A stretch of DNA of 51,105 nucleotides, from assembly GCA_903891095.1 (NCBI GenBank), contig CAITDI010000104.1, positions 1-51,105 on the forward strand, given 5' to 3'. Within the stretch, counting starts at the first letter, position 1. Each line of letters starts with the position of its first letter. This document shows positions 35,623 to 43,642 of the stretch, piece by piece. Origin of the DNA: an uncultured bacterium (GTDB taxonomy: Bacteria > Planctomycetota > Phycisphaerae > Phycisphaerales > SM1A02). A model generated the notes under the pieces. The model did no database searches and had not been told where the DNA came from. It saw only the letters and a list, made by a program, of their open reading frames with translations. The translations under genes and the position numbers were made by a program.

Positions 35623-35802
35623 ATGAAGATCAGGGCTGAAGTCGTCATCGCCGAACTCAATCGCCTCCGCGGCGACGTCGACAAGGACATGACCGACCCC
35701 GAGTACTTCGCGCTGCATCACGCGCTGTGCTTCATCTCGTACAAGATGGGCGACTTTCAGAAGTACCTCGATGAGGTCGTGAAGCCCGGCGAGCATCCGT
35801 GA
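35623..35802 (+). CDS. Small hypothetical protein, 59 residues
   Basis: A short gene begins MKIRAEVVIAELNRLRGDVD and ends KPGEHP. It has GGAGA 6 bases before the ATG and lies 12 bases after the ZIP stop, so it is almost surely co-transcribed. It contains HHALCFISYKMGDFQKYLDE, with two His and one Cys that might bind a metal. It is soluble and mostly helical. No family recognised. A role accompanying the metal transporter is inference. Confidence 0.7.
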   Translation: MKIRAEVVIAELNRLRGDVDKDMTDPEYFALHHALCFISYKMGDFQKYLDEVVKPGEHP

Positions 35803-35875
35803 CTTGAACGGTTGCGGCTGCGGCCGCTGCCCTTTGGTGGGGATTGCGGCTCTGTGGCGCCGATGTGGCGGCGCG

Positions 35876-37117
35876 TCACGCGCGCGCGAGCACGACGATG
35901 TCGTCGTAGGCGCCCTTGATGCGCGCCGTGTTCGCGATCTCGAAGCCGCAGGCGCGCAGCTGGCGCGTGAGTTCTTCCTCGCGGTATTCGTCGAGGTGAT
36001 ACACGGGATCGTTGCGGTGGCCGTACTTCCAGATCGGCGTCGCGACGAGAAGTGCCGCGCCGGGCGCGAGCACGCGCTTGATCTCGGCGAGCGCGCGCAC
36101 GGGATTTCGCAGGTGTTCGATCACATCGAGCAGCATCGCCGCGCGGAAGGCGCCCGCGGCGAACGGCATGGTTTCCGCCGATCCCTGCACGCATTCCACG
36201 GCTTGCGCGAGTCCCGCCTGCGCGAGCGCGGCGCGTGCGACGGCGATCGCCTCGGGCTCGGGATCGAGCGCGACGGCGCGCGCGCCGTGCTTGGCGACGA
36301 GTCCCGCGAACAGCGCGTCGCCCGCGCCGACATCGAGGACAGGCAGCGCGCTCTTGGGCATGTTCGCCGCGAGAAACGACACGAGCGTGTCCGCGCGGCG
36401 GCGATACGCGTCGTGCGTGGCGTAGAGATTCCAGTGGTACGCGCCGCGCGCGTCGTACTTCTCGAAGCTCGCCGGCGCGCCCCAGGCCTGCGCGTTCCAG
36501 CGCAGCGAGGCGAGCGACGCGTTGGCACGCAGCGCGTCGAGGTCGCACGCGGTGACGTCGAAGCCGAAGTGCACGCGAAAGTGCGACATCGCGACTTCGC
36601 TCGCGAGCCCGTCGCGCTCGAAGCGCGCGTCGGAGGCCGGTGATTCCTCGAGCACCGCCGCCGCCACGGCGATCGCGCGGCCCGCGCGCCTGCGGCGAAT
36701 CTCGAGCGAAAGCGCGAGCAGCGCCAGCGCGCCGTAGCCCGCGCGCGGATCGAGGATCGTCTCGCCGCGCGCGACGATGAACGCCTCGCCGTCGATCACG
36801 ACGACGCCGCCGTCCGCGGCGTCGACCTCGACATCGAACCGCTCGGCCTCGCGCGGCGCGCCGCGGCCGTTGCGGACGAATCCCTTGGGATGCACGACGA
36901 ATGCGCCATGCGCCGACACGCCGTCCGCGCGCAGCCGCTTGGCCACCGCGAGCGCGAGCGAATCATGCAGTCCGAACGCAGCCTCGAGCGCTGGCGCGAG
37001 CCTTCGCGCATCCGCGGCGTCGACGGTCGCGTCCCACGCGAGGATCCGGCCCGACGGCAACCTTTCGTGCGTCGCGAAGGCAGCGGGGGGCGCGAGTGGA
37101 TCCTCCGAGGCGTGCAT
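35876..37117 (-). CDS. Class I SAM-dependent methyltransferase with unknown N-terminal domain
   Basis: In this 413-residue protein the C-terminal half (about 225-413) is a Rossmann methyltransferase: motif I LPVLDVGAGDALFAGLV, acidic loop AVALDPEPEAIAVAR, VQGSAETMPFAAGAF, MLLDVIEHLRNPVRALAEI and LAPGAALLVATPIWKYG, typical of Methyltransf_11. The first 200 residues (VHPKGFVRNGRG, VDAADGGVVVIDGEAFIVARGE) match nothing I know. Start ATG at 37117, 114 bases from the divergent ileS start. The much longer open frame on this strand through ileS is a GC-driven shadow. Confidence 0.87.
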   Translation of the reverse strand: MHASEDPLAPPAAFATHERLPSGRILAWDATVDAADARRLAPALEAAFGLHDSLALAVAKRLRADGVSAHGAFVVHPKGFVRNGRGAPREAERFDVEVDAADGGVVVIDGEAFIVARGETILDPRAGYGALALLALSLEIRRRRAGRAIAVAAAVLEESPASDARFERDGLASEVAMSHFRVHFGFDVTACDLDALRANASLASLRWNAQAWGAPASFEKYDARGAYHWNLYATHDAYRRRADTLVSFLAANMPKSALPVLDVGAGDALFAGLVAKHGARAVALDPEPEAIAVARAALAQAGLAQAVECVQGSAETMPFAAGAFRAAMLLDVIEHLRNPVRALAEIKRVLAPGAALLVATPIWKYGHRNDPVYHLDEYREEELTRQLRACGFEIANTARIKGAYDDIVVLARA

Positions 37118-37180
37118 GTCGGAGGATCGGCGCAATCGCGGGAAACCCTGCAGTTCTCGCCGCGGCGCGCGCGGACTGAG

Positions 37181-37186
37181 TATCCT
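37181..37186 (+). promoter_or_regulatory. Candidate -10 box TATCCT of ileS
   Basis: TATCCT in the recurring TATCCTccgc context lies 45 bases before the ileS ATG. AGGAAG, the ribosome binding site, lies between them. Confidence 0.5.
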
Positions 37187-37231
37187 CCGCGCTCCACTTT
37201 GCGGCCTCGTGCCGCGCATCAGGAAGCACCC

Positions 37232-40111
37232 ATGTCCGACGCGCAGAACCCGACCCAGAAGCCCAGCTACAAGGATTCGCTCAACCTCCCCAAGACGGCG
37301 TTCGCCATGAAGGCGAACCTGATCCAGGCGGAGCCCCAGTCGCTCAAGCGCTGGGAAGAGGCGAAGGTCTTCGGCCGCATGCAGGTCGCGCGCGAGGGCG
37401 CGGAGCCGTTCGTGTTCCACGACGGCCCGCCGTACGCCAACGGCCCGATCCACATGGGCCACATGCTCAACAAGGTGCTCAAGGACTTCGTCGTGCGCGG
37501 CGCGCTGATGGAAGGTCGCCGCGTGCGCTTCATCCCGGGCTGGGACACGCACGGCCTGCCGATCGAGCACAAGGTGATGACCGAGCTCCACGAGAAGGGC
37601 AAGGCCGCCAAGCTCGACACGCTCACGCCCGAGCAGCGCCACATGGCGATCCGCCGCGAGTGCGCGGCCGCGGCGACCAAGTTCATCGGGCTCCAGGCCG
37701 AGCAGATGAAGCGCCTGCTCACCTGCGCCGACTACGCGGATCCGTACTTCACGCTGCAGCCGGCGTACGAGGCGAAGACGCTCGAGGTGTTCGCCGATCT
37801 CATCGATCAGGGCGTCGTCGTGCGCGCGCTCAAGCCCGTGCACTGGTCGATCGCCAACAAGACCGCGCTCGCCGAGGCGGAGCTCGAGTACGAGGACCGC
37901 GAGGATCTCTCGGTGTACGTCGACTTCGAGGCGGCGGACCGCGCGAAGGTCGCGGCCGCGTTCGGCCTTCTCACTGAAATGCCCGCAAGCGCGGGCGAAG
38001 AGGACGAAGTCGACGACTCGCGCTTCCTCGACGCCACGCCGAGCTTCATGATCTGGACCACCACGCCGTGGACGCTTCCCGCGAACCTCGCGATCGCGGT
38101 GCACGAGCGCTACCGCTACGCGCTCGTCGAGATCGACGGCAGCACCACGATCATGGCGAGCGATCTCGTCGCGGGCGTCGCCAAGAAGGCGGGCGCCGAG
38201 AAGGTCGTCGTCCGCGCGGAGTGCGAAGGCGCGAAGCTCGTCGGCCTCGAGTACAAGCATCCGTTCTGCCCGCGCAAGGGCCGCGTGGTGAGCGCGGACT
38301 ATGTCACGCTCGAGGACGGCACTGGTCTCGTGCACACCGCGCCGGGCCACGGCGCCGACGACTACCGCACGGGCCTCAAGGAAGGCCTGCCCGCGTACTG
38401 CCCCGTGCGCGAGGACGGCACGTACGACGACACCGTTCCCGAGTGGCTGCGCGGCAAGTCGATCTGGGCTGCGAATGCCGAGGTCGCCGAGCATCTCCGC
38501 GGCAGCGGGCATCTCTTCTACGACCACAAGTTCATGCACTCGTATCCGCACGACTGGCGCTCGAAGACGCCGGTGATCTTCCGCGCGACCGAGCAGTGGT
38601 TCGTCGGCGTCGACGTCGGCATGAAGCGCGACGGCCAGACGCTGCGCCAGCGCGCGATGCACGCGATCGAGAAGGAAGTCGGCTTCACTCCCGAGTGGGG
38701 CCGCAACCGCATGCGCGGCATGATCGAGTCGCGCCCCGACTGGTGCATCTCGCGCCAGCGCTCGTGGGGCCTGCCGATCCCGGCGTTCAAGATGACCGAC
38801 GGCAAGACGTTCCTGACGTCGGCCAGCGTGCGCGCGATCGCCAAGCGCTTTGCCGAGAAGGGCAGCGACGCGTGGTTCCAGGAGTCGCCCGTCGACCTGC
38901 TCTCGCATTACGACGCGTCGAAGGATCCGCACGCGCCCGCCGGACTCGACATCGCGTCGCTGACCAAGCTCTACGACATCTTCGACGTGTGGTTCGAGGC
39001 GGGCAGCTCGTGGAATTCCGTGCTGCGCGCGCGCGGCATCGGCTATCCCGCGGAGATCTACCTCGAGGGCAGCGACCAGCACCGCGGCTGGTTCCAGCTG
39101 TCGCTGCTGCCCGCGATCGGCGCGACCGGACAGGCGCCGTTCAAGCGGCTGGTGACGCACGGCTTCATCGTCGACAAGGACGGCCGCAAGATGTCGAAGT
39201 CGATCGGCAACACGATCGATGTCGAGGCGCTGCTCAAGGAGCACGGCGCCGACGTCTGCCGCTGGTGGGTCGCCGGCGTCGACTTTGAGAACGACATCCG
39301 CGCCGACGGCGAGTTCTTCAAGGTCGCGGGCGAGTCGTACCGCAAGGTGCGCAACACCGTGCGCTACCTGCTCTCCAATCTCGACGGCTTCGATGGCGCG
39401 GAGACCGATGCGATCCTCTCGGGGATCTCGCACACGAGCCTCGAGTCGTGGATGCTCGCGCAGGTCGCGTCGACGCAGGAAGCGGTGCGCGACGCGGTGC
39501 GGCGCTGCTCGTTCCGCGAGGGACAGCAGGCGATCTTCACGCTGTGCAACGAGACGCTTTCGGCGATCTACTGCGCCGCGACCAAGGACCGCCTCTACTG
39601 CGATGCGCCGCGCTCCTCGCGCCGCCGCGCCGCGCAGGCCGCGATGTACGCCGCGTGCGATGCGCTCTGCCGCATGCTCGCGGTGTTCCTGCCGCATACG
39701 GCCGACGAGGCGTTCCGCGCGCTGGCGGGCGACTCGGCGTGCGTGCACCTCGAGCGCTACCGCACGCTCGCGCTCACCTGCGACAAGCGCTGGCCCGAGG
39801 TCCTCGCGCTGCGCGAGGTCGTCAAGGGCGAGCTTGAGAAGGCCAAGGCGCGCGGCATCGAGAATCCGCTCGACGCCGGCGTGCTGCTGCATTCGTCGCA
39901 TCACCACCTCGAGGACTTCCTTGCGGACCTGCCCGATCTCTTCGGCGTGTCGCGGGTGGTGATGGCGCGCGACCAGAGCGCGATCGAGATCATCGACCTC
40001 CGCGGCGAACCGCGCTGCGAGCGAAGCTGGAAGCGCGACGGCACCGTCAAGCAGCGCGCCGACGGCGGAATGCTCTCGGATCGCGACGCGGAAGCGGTGG
40101 GCGTCGGCTGA
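37232..40111 (+). CDS. ileS: Isoleucyl-tRNA synthetase with degenerate C-terminal zinc finger
   Basis: The 959-residue class I synthetase has the HIGH-type motif GPIHMGHM (near 70-77), the editing domain with IWTTTPWTLPANLAI, the tRNA-contact segment PDWCISRQRSWGLPIPAF, and GRKMSKSIGN (near 651-660). It charges tRNA-Ile; the matching tRNA-Ile(GAT) is at 5123. The C-terminal end reads RCERSWKR...LSDRDAEAV. By spacing it aligns with the usual CxxC...CxxC zinc site, but three of four cysteines are Ser932, Ser949 and Asp952. Start ATG at 37232 with AGGAAG upstream. Confidence 0.97.
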   Translation: MSDAQNPTQKPSYKDSLNLPKTAFAMKANLIQAEPQSLKRWEEAKVFGRMQVAREGAEPFVFHDGPPYANGPIHMGHMLNKVLKDFVVRGALMEGRRVRFIPGWDTHGLPIEHKVMTELHEKGKAAKLDTLTPEQRHMAIRRECAAAATKFIGLQAEQMKRLLTCADYADPYFTLQPAYEAKTLEVFADLIDQGVVVRALKPVHWSIANKTALAEAELEYEDREDLSVYVDFEAADRAKVAAAFGLLTEMPASAGEEDEVDDSRFLDATPSFMIWTTTPWTLPANLAIAVHERYRYALVEIDGSTTIMASDLVAGVAKKAGAEKVVVRAECEGAKLVGLEYKHPFCPRKGRVVSADYVTLEDGTGLVHTAPGHGADDYRTGLKEGLPAYCPVREDGTYDDTVPEWLRGKSIWAANAEVAEHLRGSGHLFYDHKFMHSYPHDWRSKTPVIFRATEQWFVGVDVGMKRDGQTLRQRAMHAIEKEVGFTPEWGRNRMRGMIESRPDWCISRQRSWGLPIPAFKMTDGKTFLTSASVRAIAKRFAEKGSDAWFQESPVDLLSHYDASKDPHAPAGLDIASLTKLYDIFDVWFEAGSSWNSVLRARGIGYPAEIYLEGSDQHRGWFQLSLLPAIGATGQAPFKRLVTHGFIVDKDGRKMSKSIGNTIDVEALLKEHGADVCRWWVAGVDFENDIRADGEFFKVAGESYRKVRNTVRYLLSNLDGFDGAETDAILSGISHTSLESWMLAQVASTQEAVRDAVRRCSFREGQQAIFTLCNETLSAIYCAATKDRLYCDAPRSSRRRAAQAAMYAACDALCRMLAVFLPHTADEAFRALAGDSACVHLERYRTLALTCDKRWPEVLALREVVKGELEKAKARGIENPLDAGVLLHSSHHHLEDFLADLPDLFGVSRVVMARDQSAIEIIDLRGEPRCERSWKRDGTVKQRADGGMLSDRDAEAVGVG

Positions 40112-40174
40112 CGCGGGGCTCGGCCGGTGCGTCCGACTTTGCGGTGGTCCGCATTCGTAAATTGCAAGTGATTG

Positions 40175-40511
40175 TCGTTTTCTACTGACGCTATTCCTTG
40201 CTTCTGCAGGCACTTGTGGCATTGTCTCGTTGCTCAGTGATGAGCAAAGGGCGGAGCGAGATAGATGCGGGCTATGCCCGCGTCTGTTGCGTGCCTTTCA
40301 GGCACCTCGGAAGCGAAAAGGGCGCTGACCAGGACATGAGTCCTTGGGGTCGGTGCCCTTTGTGCATTCCGAGGTTGCATAACGGACGAGTCGGCTTCCA
40401 CAGGGGCCGGAGCGTCAAACGTGGAAAAGACGAGCGCTCTTCGGAGTGTTCGACGACCTGTGCAGGCAAAGCGCCGGGAACTGGCGGAAGTTCCCGGCGC
40501 TTTGCCTTTTT
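40175..40511 (+). ncRNA. Candidate structured non-coding RNA
   Basis: Successive stems are TTGCTC/GAGCAA (40230-40247), GCGGGC/GCCCGC (40267-40281), GTGCCT/AGGCAC (40291-40305), and a long imperfect hairpin with ends ACCTCGGAA (40304-40312) and TTCCGAGGT (40367-40375). That hairpin encloses AAAGGGC/GCCCTTT, GACC/GGTC and GGAC/GTCC. The segment ends in a strong terminator (40465-40511), yet no protein gene precedes it. Weak promoter-like TTGCAA...TACTGA lies near 40162. I could not match it to tmRNA, RNase P, SRP or 6S RNA. A decayed REP or IS200-type element is the main alternative. Confidence 0.45.
40465..40511 (+). terminator. Strong rho-independent terminator
   Basis: An 18-bp perfect stem (40465-40482 with 40489-40506, core GCGCCGGGAACT/AGTTCCCGGCGC) has a 6-base loop and is followed by TTTTT. 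It terminates a plus-strand transcript from the non-coding region or ileS read-through. Confidence 0.93.
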
Positions 40512-40567
40512 GGAGTGTGCTCGAGCTCCGACGCGACTCGTGGCTTTCCCGTGTTGGCGCAGTCAAG

Positions 40568-40573
40568 TACATT
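40568..40573 (+). promoter_or_regulatory. Candidate -10 box TACATT, leaderless
   Basis: TACATT ends 5 bases before the first of two adjacent ATG codons (40579, 40582), so transcription would begin at or after the start codon. Confidence 0.5.
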
Positions 40574-40578
40574 TCGGA

Positions 40579-42192
40579 ATGATGGTTCCGTTCACCGATC
40601 TCCTCGCGTCTGTCCCTGCCGCATCGATCCTTGCCGAGGCCGGAGTGGATCTCGGACGCGCGTCGGGGCGGCTCCATCCCGCCATCGTGCACTTCCCGAT
40701 CGCGCTCGCGCTGGTCGCCGTCGCGGCCGAGTGGTGGCGCGTCGTCAGCCGTCGTCAGGAACTCTCCGCGTTGACCTCGCCCTTGCTCTGGATTGCGGCT
40801 GCGACCGCGGTGATCTCGACCGCGTCCGGCTGGGTGAACGCGTCCTTCGAGCATGCGAACGATGTGTCCACAGGGCTGCAGCTGCATCGCTGGATCGGAA
40901 CCGGCACGACCGCCGCGCTGTTGTGCCTTGCGTGGTGGTGCCACTTGCTCGCCGCTGACCTCCTGAACGCATCGCGTGGCGCCATCGCGCAGCTCCGCGC
41001 CTTCCGCTGGGTGGCGCTTGCGACCGGCATCGCGTTGGGCATCACGGGCCACTTCGGTGGCGACATCGTGCACGGCGAAGGCTACATGACCGAGCTCGTG
41101 TTCCCGCAGGCGGAGGAGGTCCACGTCGACGCTGCCGCGGGCGGCGAGGTTGCCGCGCTGACCGCCGCAGAGAGTTCCTTCGTCGCCAACGTCCGCCCGA
41201 TCCTCGAGAAGCACTGCTTCGAGTGCCACGGCCCGCGCAAGCAGAAGGGCGGCCTGCGCATGGATTCGAAGGCGTGGCTCTTCAACGGCGATCACGAGAA
41301 GTGGGCGGTCATTCCTGGCAAGAGTGCGGACAGCCCGCTCATGCAGCGCGTCGAACTGCCGCGCACCGACGCCGACGCGATGCCGCCCGAGGGCGACGGA
41401 CTCAACATGGAAGAGGTCGCGATCCTCAAGAAGTGGATCGATGACGGCGCGGCGTATCCCGCCGCCAGTGGTGGCGGCGTGATCGGAACCTCGACTGCAG
41501 CGACGACGGCGGCCGCAGCTGCCGCTGGCACCGTTGCGATCGCTGGATCGGTCGCCGTCGACGTGCCCGCCGCCGTGCGCGCGAAGGCCGAGACCGCGTC
41601 CAAGGCGCTCATCGCGCGCGGCGTGCTCGTGCAGCCGGTCGCCGCGGACAGCCCGCTCCTCGACATCAACGTCAGCCGCGCGGAGCCTGCGTTCGGCGAT
41701 GCCGACGCGGCGATGCTCGCCGACGTCGCGCCGCTGGTGGCGAACCTCAATCTCTCGAAGTGCGCGCTCACCGACGCGGGCCTGGCGAAGATCGGCGCGA
41801 TGGCGCGCCTCGAGCGCCTGCGGCTCGACGGCACGGGCATCGGCGACGCGGGCGTCCAGGCGCTCGGAAACCTCGCGCATCTCGAGTCGATCAATCTCGT
41901 CGGCACGAAGGTCTCGGCGGCAAGCACCGCGTGGCTGCAGGGTCAGCCTGCGCTGCGCCGCGTGTACGTCTGGCAGTCGCCGCTCGACACGCCCGAGCTG
42001 ACCAAGGCGCTGGCCGCGGGCGGCAAGCTCACGGTCGTGGGCGGCGATCTCCCGCTCGCGAAGCCGACGACTCCGCCGATGCCGGAGGATCCGAAGCCGG
42101 AAGCCCCGAAGTCGGAAGCCCCGAAGCCTGAAGCCCCGAAGCCTGAAGCCCCGAAGCCTGATGCCCCCAAGCCGGACGAGAAGAAGCCGTAA
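40579..42192 (+). CDS. Membrane protein with planctomycete-type cytochrome c domain and leucine-rich repeats
   Basis: The 537-residue protein starts with about four membrane segments (LHPAIVHFPIALALVAVAAEWW and following; about 30-165), similar to the DUF2231 membrane module. A planctomycete cytochrome c domain follows, with one haem site, CFECHGPRKQKGGLRMDS (near 214-219), and DADAMPPEGDGLNMEEVAILKKWIDDG. Then come an Ala-rich linker and leucine-rich repeats (LNLSKCALTDAGLAKIGAMARLERL, LRLDGTGIGDAGVQALGNLAHLESI). It ends in a PKPEA-type tail coded by 15-bp repeats (about 42085-42185). It is probably an electron-transfer or redox protein facing the periplasm. Confidence 0.85.
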   Translation: MMVPFTDLLASVPAASILAEAGVDLGRASGRLHPAIVHFPIALALVAVAAEWWRVVSRRQELSALTSPLLWIAAATAVISTASGWVNASFEHANDVSTGLQLHRWIGTGTTAALLCLAWWCHLLAADLLNASRGAIAQLRAFRWVALATGIALGITGHFGGDIVHGEGYMTELVFPQAEEVHVDAAAGGEVAALTAAESSFVANVRPILEKHCFECHGPRKQKGGLRMDSKAWLFNGDHEKWAVIPGKSADSPLMQRVELPRTDADAMPPEGDGLNMEEVAILKKWIDDGAAYPAASGGGVIGTSTAATTAAAAAAGTVAIAGSVAVDVPAAVRAKAETASKALIARGVLVQPVAADSPLLDINVSRAEPAFGDADAAMLADVAPLVANLNLSKCALTDAGLAKIGAMARLERLRLDGTGIGDAGVQALGNLAHLESINLVGTKVSAASTAWLQGQPALRRVYVWQSPLDTPELTKALAAGGKLTVVGGDLPLAKPTTPPMPEDPKPEAPKSEAPKPEAPKPEAPKPDAPKPDEKKP

Positions 42193-42218
42193 ACGCTGAC
42201 CGCCGCGCGTCGAGCGTG

Positions 42219-42224
42219 TACGCT
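42219..42224 (+). promoter_or_regulatory. Candidate -10 box TACGCT, leaderless
   Basis: TACGCT ends 6 bases before the ATG at 42231, with no Shine-Dalgarno. Confidence 0.5.
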
Positions 42225-42230
42225 CCGCGC

Positions 42231-43295
42231 ATGATGCACAACGACGCCTCTCATCGCGATTCCCGCCGCGCCTTCATCCGCACTGCAGCGGGTATCGCAG
42301 CGGTTGCTCCGTTCTCGAACGCCTTCGCCGCGGCGCTGCTCGCAGGCGACGTGGTCACGGGCAACGGCGACTTCAAGTACCGCGTGGAGCACGACTGGCT
42401 CACGCCGCCCGAAGGCCTCGCATGGGGCGACACGCACGGCGTCGCGCAGGACAAGGCCGGCAACATCTACATCTCGCACACCGTCGGCGGCGAGGCGAAG
42501 AAGGACGACGCGGTCTATGTGTTCACCAAGGACGGCAAGTTCGTCCGCTCGATGATGCCGCAGATGAAGGGCGGCGGTCACGGCCTCGACATCCGCGAGG
42601 AGGACGGCACCGAGTACCTCTACCACTGCGACGTCGCGCATCACCGCATCATCAAGACCAAGCTCGATGGCAGCGTGGTGTGGGAGCACGGCGCGCCGGT
42701 CGAGGCCGAGTTCGACGGCAAGAAGTGCTACGCGAACGAAGGCGATTGGAACGCGACCAACATCGCGTTCTCGCCGAACGGCGACATCTTCGTGGGCGAC
42801 GGCTACGGCAAGAGCTTCGTGCACATCCTCTCGAAGGACGGCGCGTACAAGCAGACGATCTGCGGCCCCGGCAACGGCGAAGGCCAGGTCGCGTGCCCGC
42901 ACGGACTCTGGTGGGACAACCGCGTGGGCACGCTCGCCGTCGCCGATCGCGGCAACAACCGCATCCAGTACTTCGCCGAGAACGGCGCGGGCAAGCCGTG
43001 GAAGCACGTGTCGTTCGTCAAGGACGCGATGCGCCAGCCGTGCCACTTCAAGACGCGCGGCGACACGCTGCTTGTGCCTGACCTCTCGAGCGCTGTCGAG
43101 ATCCTCGGCAAGGACAACAAGGCGCTCGCGGTGCTCGGCGACGGGCATCCGACGAACCTCCGCGGCGCACCGCGCAAGGACTTCATCCCCGGCAAGTTCG
43201 TTCACCCGCACTCGGCGACGTTCCTTGCGGACGGATCGATCCTGGTGGTTGAGTGGGTGCCGATTGGGCGCGTGACGCGGCTTGTGAAGGCTTGA
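42231..43295 (+). CDS. Tat-exported NHL-repeat beta-propeller protein
   Basis: The 354-residue protein has a twin-arginine signal (SRRAFIRTAAGIAAVAPFSNAFAAALLAG). NHL/SMP-30-like propeller blades follow: WGDTHGVAQDKAGNIYISHT, HHRIIKTKLDGSVVWEHG, ATNIAFSPNGDIFVGDGYG, CPHGLWWDNRVGTLAVADRGNNRIQYF and PHSATFLADGSILVVEWVPIG. It would act in the periplasm after folding in the cytoplasm. The ligand or enzyme activity is unknown; peptidylglycine-lyase-like propellers share this pattern. ATG at 42231 is preferred over an upstream GTG that overlaps the -10 box. Confidence 0.9.
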   Translation: MMHNDASHRDSRRAFIRTAAGIAAVAPFSNAFAAALLAGDVVTGNGDFKYRVEHDWLTPPEGLAWGDTHGVAQDKAGNIYISHTVGGEAKKDDAVYVFTKDGKFVRSMMPQMKGGGHGLDIREEDGTEYLYHCDVAHHRIIKTKLDGSVVWEHGAPVEAEFDGKKCYANEGDWNATNIAFSPNGDIFVGDGYGKSFVHILSKDGAYKQTICGPGNGEGQVACPHGLWWDNRVGTLAVADRGNNRIQYFAENGAGKPWKHVSFVKDAMRQPCHFKTRGDTLLVPDLSSAVEILGKDNKALAVLGDGHPTNLRGAPRKDFIPGKFVHPHSATFLADGSILVVEWVPIGRVTRLVKA

Positions 43296-43642
43296 GTCGA
43301 GCGCGGGGCTGAAGCGGTGAGACCGCTGATCGCCGGCTGCGCCGGCGCGCCCGTGTGAAACTCTGATGCACGGCGACCACTACCTCCGCTTTGCGGAGGA
43401 AGTGGCACCCGCGCCTCCGGCGCGGAGCGGAGTGAGAGTTCCATCCCCGCGCCTTCGGCGCGGCGCAAGCGCGTGGGCGACACCGGGTGAGAATTCGATT
43501 CCCGCGCGTTTGGCGCGGCGTCACACTTGTGCCGCGCGGAGCGCGGGTGCCACTTCCCCGGAGGGGTAGTGGTCGCGGAACTTCGGATCTCGGTTCTCCG
43601 CGGCGCGCAGCGCCGATCCCCGTTCCCCTCACCTCTCAACCC
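43296..43642. repeat. Intergenic inverted-repeat element of about 200 bp
   Basis: This 347-bp gap between convergent genes is built of palindromes. GCGACCACTACC (43373-43384) pairs with GGTAGTGGTCGC (43565-43576), and AAGTGGCACCCGCGC (43400-43414) pairs with GCGCGGGTGCCACTT (43541-43555). Inside are CCTCCG/CGGAGG (43383-43399) and CCGCGCC/GGCGCGG (43447-43463). GTGAGA(G/A)TTC(C/G)AT units recur at 43432 and 43487, with a diverged copy at 43355. No gene is present. It is REP- or MITE-like, possibly a bidirectional terminator. Confidence 0.8.

Larger units (their letters stand above)
40112..40578. other. 467-bp region with no protein gene
   Basis: No credible coding sequence. It starts with an unusually AT-rich stretch (about 40150-40235). 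A run of hairpins and a strong terminator follow, described as a candidate non-coding RNA. The last 65 bases lead into the cytochrome gene promoter. Confidence 0.7.

Noticed and set aside
35876-40222. Very long open frame (about 1448 codons) on the minus strand through ileS
   Set aside because: Only the part to 37117 shows protein motifs (methyltransferase). The rest is an Arg/Ala/Glu-rich antisense shadow of ileS caused by high GC.
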